A DNA stretch of 64,000 nucleotides from Pseudomonas resinovorans NBRC 106553 (GCF_000412695.1 NC_021499.1:1984001-2048000); one strand, 5' to 3'; numbered from the stretch's first letter, positions 19,676 to 28,367 are shown. Notes: generated by a model from the letters alone, not told the origin. Program-made: numbers and translations.

Positions 19676-19780
19676 TGGGAAACCCCTTGTTTTTCTTGGT
19701 CTGGCAGCGAGACTAGCGAGTGCGGCGGGCTGGCAGAATGCCCGGATCGTGCAAAACCTTTTTTCCCACTAGGAAAAACC
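19676..19780. promoter_or_regulatory. divergent control region of cassette 1 with conserved GGCAGAATGC box
   Basis: The 105-base spacer between amidohydrolase and LysR genes contains GGCAGAATGC at 19732-19741 followed by a GCAAAACCTTTT stretch. The paralogous spacer has GGCAGAATGC at 23512-23521 followed by GCACAACTTTT. The rest of the spacers diverge more, so this is a candidate LysR operator or shared promoter element. Confidence 0.5.
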
Positions 19781-20698
19781 ATGGATAAGTTCGCTGCCCT
19801 CGGCATGTTCGTCGCCACGGCGGAGCACGGTGGTTTCAGCCGTGCCGCCGAGCAACTGGGCAAAACCCCCTCGGCCCTGACCAAGGCGGTCACCCACTTG
19901 GAAGAGGAACTGGGCGTACGGCTGTTCGAGCGCAGCACCCGGCGCACGGTCCTGACCGAGGCCGGGCGGGTCTACCTGGAGACCGCGCGCCAGGTGTTGC
20001 AAAGCCTGCGTGACGCCGGCGAGGAGGTGGCGCAGCTGCAGCATGGCGTACACGGCGTGCTGCGGCTCACGGCGCCGCTGGCCTTCGGCCGGGCCTTTCT
20101 CGATGAGGTCTGCGCAGGCTTTCTGGTGGAGTACCCGCAGATCCGCCTGCGGGTGGACCTCACCGACGACTTCATCGACCTGGTGGACGCCGGCTACGAC
20201 CTGGCCCTGCGGGAAGGGCGCGGCGATTCGCCAGGGTTGATCGCCAAGGTGGTGGGCAGCAACCGCCTGGCCCTCTGCGCCAGTGTCGCCTACCTCGCCC
20301 GCAAGCCCCTGGCGGTGGCGCCGGAAACCCTCGACCAGCACGACTGGTTGCTCTACCAGCATGCCGCCCTGGACCGCACCTGGTGGTGGGCGGAGCGCGA
20401 CGGCCAGCGCCTGAGCCTGCTGCGCCCCACCGCACCGCGCATGGAAAGCGACAACCACGACCTGCTCATGGCCGCCACCCTGGCCGGCGCCGGCCTGTAC
20501 CATGTGCCGCTGTGGAGCGCCGCGCCCTATCTCGCCGACGGCCGCCTGGTGCAGCTGATGACCGACTACGAGATCGATCCCGACGCCTTCGGCGCGCAGA
20601 TCCTCGCCGTGTACCCCAGCCACCGCCGCGCCACCGGCAAGGTGCTGGCCTTCATCGACTACCTGGCCCGGCACCTGGCGGAGCAGGGGCTGGCGTAG
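19781..20698 (+). CDS. LysR family transcriptional regulator, cassette 1
   Basis: A 305-residue LysR regulator. The N-terminal winged helix-turn-helix (AEHGGFSRAAEQLGKTPSALTKAVTHLEEELGVRLFERSTRR) is followed by an effector-binding domain of the AaeR/PgrR (CrgA) type. The start at 19781 follows AGGAAAAACC; the much longer open frame upstream is antisense to the amidohydrolase. Its divergent position argues that it controls the amidohydrolase-porin operon. Paralogue of the gene at 23563-24477. Confidence 0.93.
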   Translation: MDKFAALGMFVATAEHGGFSRAAEQLGKTPSALTKAVTHLEEELGVRLFERSTRRTVLTEAGRVYLETARQVLQSLRDAGEEVAQLQHGVHGVLRLTAPLAFGRAFLDEVCAGFLVEYPQIRLRVDLTDDFIDLVDAGYDLALREGRGDSPGLIAKVVGSNRLALCASVAYLARKPLAVAPETLDQHDWLLYQHAALDRTWWWAERDGQRLSLLRPTAPRMESDNHDLLMAATLAGAGLYHVPLWSAAPYLADGRLVQLMTDYEIDPDAFGAQILAVYPSHRRATGKVLAFIDYLARHLAEQGLA

Positions 20699-20724
20699 GG
20701 GAGTGCGGTTGGCACACGTAGCTT

Positions 20725-20861
20725 TGTAGGATGGGTTTCGCAGGCTCTACCCATCCTACGTACTGGCAGAAACCCGTAGGTTGGGCCAAGCGAAGCGCGG
20801 CCCAACGTGGGGTGATGGGGCGAAGATGTTGGGCTTCGCGTTGCTCTGCCACAACCTACGG
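20725..20861. repeat. two GTAGG-type palindromic repeats at the junction of the duplicated cassettes
   Basis: One compact palindrome GTAGGATGGGTTTCGC...CCATCCTAC (20725-20759) and a longer one GTAGGTTGGGCC...CAACCTACGG (about 20777-20861) fill the gap between LysR 1 and porin 2. Confidence 0.8.
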
Positions 20862-20872
20862 GGACGGGAGAG

Positions 20873-21604
20873 TCAGAAACTCTTGCTCACGCTGGCCACC
20901 CAGGTCGCGCTGCACACGTCGGTGAAGCCGTAGTAGCTGGCGCACTCGGAGTCGGACAGGTCGGTGTCGACATAGGCCAGGCCCCAGGTGACGCCGGCGA
21001 ACTCGCGGGTCAGCTTGGCTTCCCACTCGTGGTAGTCCTCGGTGCTTTCGCCGTTGGCGGACCAGAACATCGGGTCCTTGAAGTCGTTGCGGCCGTAGCG
21101 CAGCTTCAGGCCCAGATCCAGCGGCAGGACGGTTTCGTAGCTGACGTAGCTGTAGAGCAGGTCCTGCCTTTCGCCGAAGAGGTTCTTCGCGTCGTTGGAG
21201 TAATAGGCGGCAACCTTGAAACCATGGGCCGCGAGAATGGCGTAGACCTCGCTCTGGTTGAACTGGCTTTCCTTCGGGTAGGTGTACTTGACGTAGCCCG
21301 TATCCAGACTCACCGCGTCGGTGGCCTGCCAATACCAGCCGGCGTAGTAGTCCACCTCCTGGCGGGTCTTGAGGCCCAGGCCGAAGTCCACGTTGGAGGT
21401 CCAGACCCCAGCGTACAGGCCGCTGCTGTGGAGCAGCGTGGCGCCGGCCTGGGCGGCCGGGTCGTTCTGGGTCTGGGAGATGCCGCGGGTGCGGTAGTCG
21501 CTGACCAGGGCCAGGTCGATCTGGGCGGAAAAGTCGTCGGAGAGCTGCACGGCCTGGCAGGCGAGGGGGGCCAGGGTCAGGGCGAGGAGAAGGCTGTGTT
21601 TCAT
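20873..21604 (-). CDS. TorF family putative porin, copy 2
   Basis: A 243-residue outer-membrane protein with signal peptide MKHSLLLALTLAPLACQAVQ, the family start LSDDFSAQIDLALVSDYRTRGISQTQ and a C-terminal SVSKSF. It differs from copy 1 mainly in surface-loop regions such as residues about 130-160; long blocks such as TSNVDFG...LKTRQEVDYYAGWYWQATDAVS are nearly identical. Second gene of the second amidohydrolase-porin operon. Confidence 0.87.
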   Translation of the reverse strand: MKHSLLLALTLAPLACQAVQLSDDFSAQIDLALVSDYRTRGISQTQNDPAAQAGATLLHSSGLYAGVWTSNVDFGLGLKTRQEVDYYAGWYWQATDAVSLDTGYVKYTYPKESQFNQSEVYAILAAHGFKVAAYYSNDAKNLFGERQDLLYSYVSYETVLPLDLGLKLRYGRNDFKDPMFWSANGESTEDYHEWEAKLTREFAGVTWGLAYVDTDLSDSECASYYGFTDVCSATWVASVSKSF

Positions 21605-21636
21605 CCAGGTTTCCAGTTGTTGTTGTGATTGTTCTG

Positions 21637-21700
21637 GCAGATGCGAGCAAGGCTCCGCCCGGCCCCCGCGCGGACGCGGGAGCGGGGAGGGGAGCAGGGG
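21637..21700. repeat. conserved hairpin-rich spacer, cassette 2
   Basis: Counterpart of 17855-17930. The GCAAGGCTCCGCCCGGCCCCCGC core is shared, and the right arm has changed together with the left one, so a GC-rich stem is preserved. Confidence 0.5.
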
Positions 21701-21711
21701 TTTCTTGTGTG

Positions 21712-23454
21712 CTAGAGGGCGGCTTCGAAGACTTCGCGGCCGGCGAACCAGGTTTTCAGCACGCGGGTGTCACGCAGGGCTTCGGGTTCCACCTGGAACA
21801 CGTCGCGGTCCAGCAGGATCAGGTCGGCCTGCTTGCCGGGGGCGAGGGAGCCGATCTGCTTGTCCAGGCCGATGGTGCGGGCGGCATTGAGGGTGTAGGC
21901 CTGGAACATGGTGTCGCGGTCGAGTTCTTCGGCGGCGTTCAGTACGCCCTTCGGCCCCTTGCGGCTGACGGCCTGGTAGATGGCCTTCCAGGGTTCCGGC
22001 GTGGTCACCGGCCAGTCGCTGGCGCCGGCGATGGTGGCGCCGTTCTTCAGCAACGAACGGGCCGGGTACTGGTACTGGAACGCCATGGCGCTGATGTAGG
22101 GCTGCACCAGGTCCAGGGTCGAGTCGTCGGCGCTGGCCCAGTACAGCTGCATCGAGGCGATCACGTCCAGCGGCTTGAAGCGGGCGAACTCCTTGGGGTT
22201 GACCATCTGCAGGTGGGTGACGGAGTGGGCGATGCCGCTCTGCCGGTCGCGGCGGGCCTGCTCGATGCCATTGAGGGATTCGCGCACCGCGCGGTCGCCG
22301 ATGGCGTGCACGTGCACCAGCCAGCCACGGGCGTCCGCCGCACTCACCAGCTCGCCGAAGTGCGTCGGGTCGATCAGCAGCTCGCCGTACTTCTTCGAGT
22401 TCGTGTAGGGCTCCAGCAGGGCGGCGGTCTGCGCCGGGAACTCGGGCACGCCGTCGGCGAAGATCTTGATGCCCGGCAGGGTCAGGTTGGGCAGGCCCTG
22501 GAACTGCCGACGCACCGCATCGAGAGTGTCCAGGTCGGCCGGGCGGCTCTGGGGATGGGCCACCAGCAGGGCCGCGACATGAGCGGTCAGCTCGCCCTTC
22601 TCGGCCATGGCCTTGTACACCGGCAGGATGCCGAGGGTCTGGGCGGTGGGTTTGAAGTCGAACAGCGGCTCGCCGGGCGCGGCGTTGGCCGCCGGGTCCA
22701 TCCAGGCGGTGATGCCCAGGCTCAGGTTGTAGCGCAGGGCCGCGCGACCGGCTTCCAGCAGTTGCTCGGCGGTGGCCGGCGGGAACTGCGCCAGCACCGG
22801 GTCGAGGCCGGCGTCGGCGAGGAAACCGTTGGGGCGTTTGTCGTCATGGTGGCCGATGGTGGCCAGCTCCTCGCCCTTGAGGGCCTTCACGGTGCCGGCG
22901 TCGATGCCGGCCCGCTTCAGCATGGCCTGGTTGGCCCAGCCGGTGTGGTGGTCCCAGCCGACGAAGACGATGGGCACGTCCTTCCATTCGCCCTGGTTGA
23001 AGCGCCGCTCGAACTCCGCCACCTGGCTCCAGTAGGCCGAGGGCAGGCCACCGACGCTGAGGATTTCGCCATGACGCGCCTTGCCGTCGTCGCGCCACTG
23101 GCGCAGGCGTTGTTCCAGTTCGGCCATGGGCAGGAGCTGGGTGCCGACATTGGCCGAGGCCAGCTCCAGGCCGCCCATGACCGCGTGGGAGTGGGAGTCG
23201 ACGAAGCCCGGCATCAGCACCTTGCCGCCCAGGTCGATGACCTGGGTGCCGGCTTCCTTGAGGCGCAGCATGTCGGCGTCGCTGCCCACCGCGTGGATCT
23301 TGCCGTCTTCCACGGCCAGGGCCTGCTGCAGGGGCTGGCCGGGTTCGGCGGTGTAGACCTTGGCGTTGTGCAGGATCAGGTCGACCGCCGCCATGCTTTC
23401 CATGGAGGCACAGGTCAGCGCGAGGGCCATGAGGGTAGGGGCGAAGCTTTTCAT
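21712..23454 (-). CDS. periplasmic YtcJ/AepA-like amidohydrolase, copy 2
   Basis: A 580-residue paralogue of the 17933-19675 product. It has a signal peptide (MKSFAPTLMALALTCASMESMAA), DSHSHAVMGG, WDHHTGWANQ, HVHAIGDRAV and ASDWPV motifs. One visible change is at the first motif (VDSHSHAVMGG against IDTHSHSIFGG). Another is near the substrate region, where copy 1 has VFSGSDHHTGW and copy 2 has VFVGWDHHTGW, so the substrates may differ. Same operon layout as copy 1, with the porin downstream and LysR divergent. Confidence 0.88.
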   Translation of the reverse strand: MKSFAPTLMALALTCASMESMAAVDLILHNAKVYTAEPGQPLQQALAVEDGKIHAVGSDADMLRLKEAGTQVIDLGGKVLMPGFVDSHSHAVMGGLELASANVGTQLLPMAELEQRLRQWRDDGKARHGEILSVGGLPSAYWSQVAEFERRFNQGEWKDVPIVFVGWDHHTGWANQAMLKRAGIDAGTVKALKGEELATIGHHDDKRPNGFLADAGLDPVLAQFPPATAEQLLEAGRAALRYNLSLGITAWMDPAANAAPGEPLFDFKPTAQTLGILPVYKAMAEKGELTAHVAALLVAHPQSRPADLDTLDAVRRQFQGLPNLTLPGIKIFADGVPEFPAQTAALLEPYTNSKKYGELLIDPTHFGELVSAADARGWLVHVHAIGDRAVRESLNGIEQARRDRQSGIAHSVTHLQMVNPKEFARFKPLDVIASMQLYWASADDSTLDLVQPYISAMAFQYQYPARSLLKNGATIAGASDWPVTTPEPWKAIYQAVSRKGPKGVLNAAEELDRDTMFQAYTLNAARTIGLDKQIGSLAPGKQADLILLDRDVFQVEPEALRDTRVLKTWFAGREVFEAAL

Positions 23455-23562
23455 CGGATGCGTTCCGGTTCTTGTTGGTATTGGCGCTGAGCCTAACCAA
23501 GCCGACGCGACGGCAGAATGCTATGTTCTCGCACAACTTTTGTGCCGAACCGGAACAGATCC
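23455..23562. promoter_or_regulatory. divergent control region of cassette 2 with conserved GGCAGAATGC box
   Basis: The 108-base spacer holds GGCAGAATGC at 23512-23521, in the same position relative to the LysR start as in cassette 1, followed by GCACAACTTTTGTGC. That stretch is itself a short inverted repeat (GCACAA/TTGTGC). Confidence 0.5.
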
Positions 23563-24477
23563 ATGGACAAGCTCAGCGCCCTCAGCATGTTCGTCGCCAC
23601 CGCCGAACACGGCAGCTTCAGCCGTGCCGCCGAACAACTGGGCAAGACGCCGTCGGCCCTGACCAAGGCCGTGGGCCACCTGGAGTCCGAGCTGGGCGTG
23701 CGCCTGTTCGAGCGCACCACCCGGCGCATGGCCCTGACCGAGGCCGGGCACATCTATCTCGAAGGCGCGCGCCAGGCGCTGATGCAGCTGCAGCTGGCCG
23801 GGGAGGAGGTGGACCAGCTGCAGCACGAGCTGCGCGGAAGCCTGCGCCTCACTGCGCCACCGTCCTTCGGCCCGGCCTTTCTCCACGAGGTCTGCTGCCG
23901 CTACATGGAGGCCCATCCGCAGGTGCGCCTGGAGGTGGACCTGAACGACGCCTTCGTCGACCTCATCGACGGCGGCTACGACCTGGCCCTGCGCGACGGC
24001 CCCACCGACCTGCCGGGGCTGATCGCCCGGCCCCTGACCGAGAACCGCATCTACCTCTGCGCCAGCCCGGCCTACCTGGAACGCAAGGGCCTCCCGGTGA
24101 TCCTGGACACCATCCCGCAGCATGATTGGCTGATCTTCCAGCATCCGCTGCTCAACCGGCATTTCTGGTGGCTGCGCCAGGGGGATGAGCGCATACGCCT
24201 GGCGCAGCCGGCGGCGCGAATGGTCAGCGACAACTACGACTTCCTGCTCGCCTGCACATTGCGTGGCCATGGCCTGCAGGTGCTGCCGCGCTGGAGCGCC
24301 GAGCCCTACCTGGCCAGCGGCCAACTGGTGCGGGTGATGTCCGAGTACCTGCTGGAGCCCGATGTGTTCGGCCCCTGGGTGCATGTCCTCTACCTCGCCC
24401 ACCGCCGCCGCACGCGCAAGGTCCGGGCGTTCATCGAGATGCTGGAAGGCTACATGCAGGAGCGGGGGATTGGTTGA
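23563..24477 (+). CDS. LysR family transcriptional regulator, cassette 2
   Basis: A 304-residue LysR regulator, one residue shorter than its paralogue. The helix-turn-helix segment AEHGSFSRAAEQLGKTPSALTKAVGHLESELGVRLFERTTRR is almost the same as in copy 1, whereas the effector domain differs more (for example RDGPTDLPGLIARPL against REGRGDSPGLIAKVV). This suggests similar operators but different inducers. The start at 23563 is chosen because it aligns with copy 1. Confidence 0.93.
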   Translation: MDKLSALSMFVATAEHGSFSRAAEQLGKTPSALTKAVGHLESELGVRLFERTTRRMALTEAGHIYLEGARQALMQLQLAGEEVDQLQHELRGSLRLTAPPSFGPAFLHEVCCRYMEAHPQVRLEVDLNDAFVDLIDGGYDLALRDGPTDLPGLIARPLTENRIYLCASPAYLERKGLPVILDTIPQHDWLIFQHPLLNRHFWWLRQGDERIRLAQPAARMVSDNYDFLLACTLRGHGLQVLPRWSAEPYLASGQLVRVMSEYLLEPDVFGPWVHVLYLAHRRRTRKVRAFIEMLEGYMQERGIG

Positions 24478-24498
24478 GGGGCGTTGTGGGGCTCAGAC

Positions 24499-24573
24499 CG
24501 TAGGATGGGTTGAGCGGAGCGATACCCATGCGGCCAGGATTGATGGGTATCGCAGGCTCAACCCATCCTACGG
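24499..24573. repeat. GTAGGATGGGTTGAGC palindromic repeat
   Basis: CGTAGGATGGGTTGAGCGGAGCGATACCCAT facing ATGGGTATCGCAGGCTCAACCCATCCTACG; both arms are about 30 bases with few mismatches. Located between LysR 2 and aceK. Confidence 0.85.
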
Positions 24574-24630
24574 GCTACAAGGCGCCGGTTTTTCTGGCTA
24601 AGCTCGCCATTCCGTTCCCGCAGCCGAGAC

Positions 24631-26373
24631 ATGACCATGGCGCAGCACTGGCCGGCCGAAGGCATCGCCCGACTGATCCTCGAAGGCTTCGACGATTACC
24701 GTGAGCATTTCCGCCAGATCACCGACGGCGCCCGCGAGCGTTTCGAGCAGGCCGAGTGGCAGGCCACCCAGCAGGCGGCGGCCGAGCGGATCGCCCTCTA
24801 CGAGGTGAAGGTCGGCGAAACCAGCGCTCGGCTGCGCGCGACCTACGCCACCGACGAACTGCTGGACGTGCAGCTCTGGCCCCTGGTGAAGAGCGCCTAC
24901 ATCGACCTGATCGACCTGCGCCTGGACGATGAGCTGTCCGAGACCTGGTACAACTCGGTGTTCTGCAGCCTGTTCAGCCACGACCTGATCAGCGACGGCT
25001 GCATGTTCATCCACACCACCCGGCCCTCGTTGCGCAGCCACGAGCGCCCGCCCCAGACCCGCAGCTACCGCCCCGGCGGCCGGCTGGGCGCGGCGCTGTC
25101 GGCGATCCTCGACGACTACCGCTTCGATGTGGCCTACGACGACCGCGCTGGCGACCTGGAGCGCCTCGAAGCCCAGCTGCGCGAAAGCCTGCCGGACTGG
25201 GTGTGCAAGGACCCGGAGCTGTGCATCGAACTCTTCGCCGCGCCGCTGTTCCGCAACAAGGGCGCTTACCTGGTGGGCCGCATCTACACCCGCGACGAAC
25301 AGTGGCCGCTGGTGATGCCCCTGCTGCACCGCGAAGGGCGCGGCATCCAGGCCGACGCGATGATCACCGACGAGGCGGAGGTGTCGATCATCTTCTCCTT
25401 CACCCGTTCCTACTTCATGGTGGACGTGGCGGTGCCCGCCGAGTTCGTCGGCTTCCTGAAGAGCATCCTGCCGGGCAAGCACATCGCCGAGCTGTACACC
25501 TCCATCGGCTTCTACAAGCACGGCAAGTCGGAGTTCTACCGCGCCCTGATCAACCACCTGGCCAGCACCGACGACCGCTTCATCATGGCGCCCGGCGTGC
25601 GCGGCATGGTGATGAGCGTGTTCACCCTGCCGGGCTTCAATACCGTGTTCAAGATCATCAAGGACCGCTTCGCCCACGCGAAAACCGTGGACCGCAACAC
25701 CGTGATCGAGAAATACCGCCTGGTGAAGAACGTCGACCGGGTAGGGCGCATGGCCGATACCCAGGAATTCGCCGACTTCCGTTTCCCGAAGTCCAAGTTC
25801 GAGCCGGAGTGCCTGGCCGAGCTGCTGGAGGTGGCGCCGTCCACCGTGGCCATCGAGGGCGACGTGGTGCTGATCCGCCACTGCTGGACCGAGCGCCGCA
25901 TGACCCCGCTGAACATCTACCTGGAAAGCGCCAGCGAAGCCCAGGTGCACGAGGCGCTCTACGACTACGGCCTGGCCATCAAGCAACTGGCGGCGGCGAA
26001 CATCTTCCCCGGCGACATGCTGCTGAAGAACTTCGGCGTCACCCGCCATGGCCGGGTGGTGTTCTACGACTACGACGAGATCAGCTACCTGACCGAGGTG
26101 AACTTCCGCGTCATCCCGCCGCCGCGCTACGAGGAGGACGAGATGTCCGCCGAGCCCTGGTATTCGGTGGCGCCCAACGACGTGTTCCCCGAGGAATTCC
26201 CGCGCTTCCTGTTCGCCGACATGGGCCAGCGCCGCCTCTTCAACCAGCTGCACGGCGACCTCTACGACGCCGCGTACTGGAAAACCCTGCAGGCGGCCAT
26301 CCGTTCCGGCAAGGTGATCGATGTCTTCCCCTATCGGCGCCAGGAGCGGGAACTGACGGAAGCCATCCAGTAG
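24631..26373 (+). CDS. aceK: isocitrate dehydrogenase kinase/phosphatase
   Basis: A 580-residue bifunctional enzyme that phosphorylates isocitrate dehydrogenase to divert flux into the glyoxylate shunt and dephosphorylates it again. Characteristic blocks are visible: [27 protein letters not shown], the [31 protein letters not shown]-recognition segment, [26 protein letters not shown] kinase core, and [11 protein letters not shown] near the end. ATG at 24631 or 24637 is possible. Unlike in enterics, no aceA/aceB is adjacent. The stop is followed directly by the AraC start. Confidence 0.96.
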   Translation: MTMAQHWPAEGIARLILEGFDDYREHFRQITDGARERFEQAEWQATQQAAAERIALYEVKVGETSARLRATYATDELLDVQLWPLVKSAYIDLIDLRLDDELSETWYNSVFCSLFSHDLISDGCMFIHTTRPSLRSHERPPQTRSYRPGGRLGAALSAILDDYRFDVAYDDRAGDLERLEAQLRESLPDWVCKDPELCIELFAAPLFRNKGAYLVGRIYTRDEQWPLVMPLLHREGRGIQADAMITDEAEVSIIFSFTRSYFMVDVAVPAEFVGFLKSILPGKHIAELYTSIGFYKHGKSEFYRALINHLASTDDRFIMAPGVRGMVMSVFTLPGFNTVFKIIKDRFAHAKTVDRNTVIEKYRLVKNVDRVGRMADTQEFADFRFPKSKFEPECLAELLEVAPSTVAIEGDVVLIRHCWTERRMTPLNIYLESASEAQVHEALYDYGLAIKQLAAANIFPGDMLLKNFGVTRHGRVVFYDYDEISYLTEVNFRVIPPPRYEEDEMSAEPWYSVAPNDVFPEEFPRFLFADMGQRRLFNQLHGDLYDAAYWKTLQAAIRSGKVIDVFPYRRQERELTEAIQ

Positions 26374-27393
26374 ATGATCGAGCACGTATTTTCCCGCGCC
26401 ACCTGGCTCAACTCCCTGCACATGTCGGCCCTGACCGTGGCCCTGTTGCAGGAAGAGGGCATCGCCGCCTGCGACCTGCTGGCCGGCAGCGGCATCAGCG
26501 AGCAGGACCTCCTCGAATTGCAGCGCCTGATCAACCCCGACCAGGAGCAACGGGTCTACGCCAACGCCGTGCGCCTGGCACCACGGGTGGCCCTGGGCCT
26601 GACCCTCGGCCTGCGCACGCGCATTTCCGCCTACGGCCTGCTCGGCTACGCCATGCTGTCCGCGCCGACCTTCGGCGAGGCCCTGCGCGTTGGCCTCAGT
26701 TACCCGGTGCTGCTGGGCACCTACTTTCGCCTGGCCCTGGAACAGGACGGCGACACCGTCTGGCTGAGCGCCGCCGGCTACAGCGAGGACGAGTCCCTGC
26801 GGGCCTTCAACACCGAGCTTTGCCTGGGCTCGCTCAAGGTGACCTTCGCCGACCTGCTGGGCCAGCCCCTGCCGCTGCGCGCGGCGCGGTTCGACTACCC
26901 GGCCGTCAGCGGCATGGCGCGTCCCTACGGGCGGGGCTTCGGTTGTCCGGTGGAGTTCGGCGCCACCCCCAGCGCCATCGGCTTCGACGCCGCCTGGCTG
27001 GACCGCCGCCTGCCCCTGGCCGACCCGGTGACCCACAAGGAAATGCTCGAACAGTGCCGCCGCCAGAACGTCGAGTTCGCCGCCCGCCGCGCCTGGCTGG
27101 AGCGCGTGCGCGGCCTGCTTGCCGCGCGCCTGCAGGAGCCGCCGGGCCTGGAAGAACTGGCCAGGCAGATGAACTGTTCCGCACGCAGCCTGCGCCGCCA
27201 CCTGGCCCAGCAGCAGACCAGCTACCAGCAGCTCTTGGACGAACTGCGCTTCACCCGCGCCAAGGAAATGCTCCAGCAGGGCGACATCCCCATCTACCGC
27301 ATCGCCGAGGCGCTCGGCTTCAGCGAAACCGCCAGCCTGCGCCACGCCTTCCAGCGCTGGAGCGGCCAGCCGCCGAGTCATTTCCGCGGGTAG
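26374..27393 (+). CDS. AraC family transcriptional regulator (Arabinose_bd N-terminal domain)
   Basis: A 339-residue regulator with an N-terminal AraC-type ligand domain of the OruR/ArgR-like group (about 20-200) and a C-terminal double helix-turn-helix. The signature is IYRIAEALGFSETASLRHAFQRWSGQPPSHFR. ATG directly follows the TAG stop of aceK with zero spacing, so translation is probably coupled. Whether it regulates aceK or glyoxylate metabolism is unknown. Confidence 0.9.
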   Translation: MIEHVFSRATWLNSLHMSALTVALLQEEGIAACDLLAGSGISEQDLLELQRLINPDQEQRVYANAVRLAPRVALGLTLGLRTRISAYGLLGYAMLSAPTFGEALRVGLSYPVLLGTYFRLALEQDGDTVWLSAAGYSEDESLRAFNTELCLGSLKVTFADLLGQPLPLRAARFDYPAVSGMARPYGRGFGCPVEFGATPSAIGFDAAWLDRRLPLADPVTHKEMLEQCRRQNVEFAARRAWLERVRGLLAARLQEPPGLEELARQMNCSARSLRRHLAQQQTSYQQLLDELRFTRAKEMLQQGDIPIYRIAEALGFSETASLRHAFQRWSGQPPSHFRG

Positions 27394-27417
27394 GGCAGGG
27401 ACCTGTTCGTAGCGAAT

Positions 27418-27492
27418 CGTAGGATGGGTTGAGCTAGCGATACCCATCAACCCTGTCCGCATGGGTATCGCTTCGCTCAACCCATCCTACGC
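27418..27492. repeat. GTAGGATGGGTTGAGC palindromic repeat
   Basis: CGTAGGATGGGTTGAGCTAGCGATACCCATCA and ATGGGTATCGCTTCGCTCAACCCATCCTACG form a near-perfect palindrome between the convergent AraC and BRO-N genes. Confidence 0.85.
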
Positions 27493-27494
27493 AG

Positions 27495-27842
27495 CTACGC
27501 CGCAGCGGCCCGGGTTGCCGCGCGCAGGGCGGGGATCAGCTCGTGGGTCAGCCACTGGCGCAGGTTGCGGTTTTCCGGGTGGTAGAAGCGCCGCAGGATC
27601 AGGTCGTAGGCGCCGGATTCGCTGATCATCAGCTCTTCCCCCACCAGGCCGCGCCCGCACCTGAGCAGGCCGGTGCGCCATTGGTCGGCGTCGAGGCCGT
27701 CGTTGAGCCGGACGTTGGCTGACACGCCCAGCAGACGGGCGAGGTCGCGGGCGGCGAACCAGGGTTCCTGGCCGATGAGGGTGGCGCGCAGCAGGCGGCC
27801 GTGGCGGAAGAACTGGAGGGTCTCGTAGTAGCGATGGCTCAT
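27495..27842 (-). CDS. orphan BRO-N domain (phage antirepressor N-terminal-like) protein
   Basis: A 115-residue protein matching the BRO-N fold. The pattern is LQFFRHGRLLRATLIGQEPWFAARDLARLLG then NVRLNDGLDADQWR, LISESGAYDLILRRF and LRQWLTHELIPALR, the ordering of phage and baculovirus BRO N-terminal domains. The start at 27842 follows AGGGAGC; the upstream extension is spacer sequence. There is no C-terminal antirepressor domain and no phage gene nearby, so it is a small domesticated or relic DNA-binding protein. Confidence 0.8.
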   Translation of the reverse strand: MSHRYYETLQFFRHGRLLRATLIGQEPWFAARDLARLLGVSANVRLNDGLDADQWRTGLLRCGRGLVGEELMISESGAYDLILRRFYHPENRNLRQWLTHELIPALRAATRAAAA

Positions 27843-28152
27843 GGTGCAGCTCCCTGTGAGCGTTTGCGGAGCCGCCATCCCGTGAGAGGAGAAGGGTGGC
27901 GGACTGTGCAAGGTTGGAACCACCGGACAAAGCGACCGGCCGGGCGCATGCCCGCCTCGCACAGTCCGCCATGACTGCCAAGTGAATTGCGTGAGGCCAA
28001 GTCACTTGCATGGCTTTGCTGTGCGCTTTGTTGTCTGGGGTTCCAGCCCAGGTCACGACCGAGGTCGCAACGAGGCCGGATGCTGCCCAAGGGCCTTGTA
28101 GGACGGCAACGCGGTTGCCATGTCGGATGTTTCGGGTAGCCCCCGGGCCCTT

Positions 28153-28225
28153 TGTAGGATGGGTAGAGCGAAGCGAAACCCATCAGCCGCCAACGATGGG
28201 TTTCGCAGGCTCTACCCATCCTACG
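28153..28225. repeat. GTAGGATGGGTAGAGC palindromic repeat
   Basis: GTAGGATGGGTAGAGCGAAGCGAAACCCATC faces GATGGGTTTCGCAGGCTCTACCCATCCTAC; nearly perfect arms of about 30 bases. Confidence 0.85.
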
Positions 28226-28252
28226 GTCTTCAAAGAGAGAGGAGGTTGCTTA

Positions 28253-28290
28253 GGCCATAAATATTGGCCATATCGATCCCCTATTGGCCG
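28253..28290. promoter_or_regulatory. candidate operator upstream of the aphA operon
   Basis: GGCCATAAATATTGGCC (28253-28269) is an imperfect palindrome, and TATTGGCC is repeated at about 28282-28289. AT-rich palindromic DNA of this kind, about 100 bases before the start, is a plausible operator; the protein is unknown. Confidence 0.35.
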
Positions 28291-28367
28291 CCCCACCCTC
28301 TGCGCAATACTGCCGTTCCACCACAGAATCGCTCCATCAATAACAAGACCTGAATGAGGTACCCGCC

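Larger units (their letters stand above)
27843..28367. other. 525-base spacer: BRO-N promoter side, repeat, aphA control region
   Basis: No gene is seen. It holds an AAGTGA...TCACTT imperfect stem near 27980-28010, one GTAGG-type palindrome at 28153-28225, and an AT-richer palindromic segment at 28253-28290 before the aphA operon. Confidence 0.6.

Noticed and set aside
17846..19780. Long in-frame upstream extension of the first LysR gene
   Set aside because: It is antisense to the amidohydrolase; the LysR domain begins exactly at 19781 with a good start region and the paralogue has the same start.
20709..20730. TGGCAC...TTTG considered as a sigma-54 promoter
   Set aside because: The spacing between the GG and GC elements is wrong and the sequence is at a repeat boundary.
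24598..27480. 960-codon minus-strand frame opposite aceK and the AraC gene
   Set aside because: Both sense genes have clear family motifs; the antisense product is compositionally odd and begins in a palindromic repeat.
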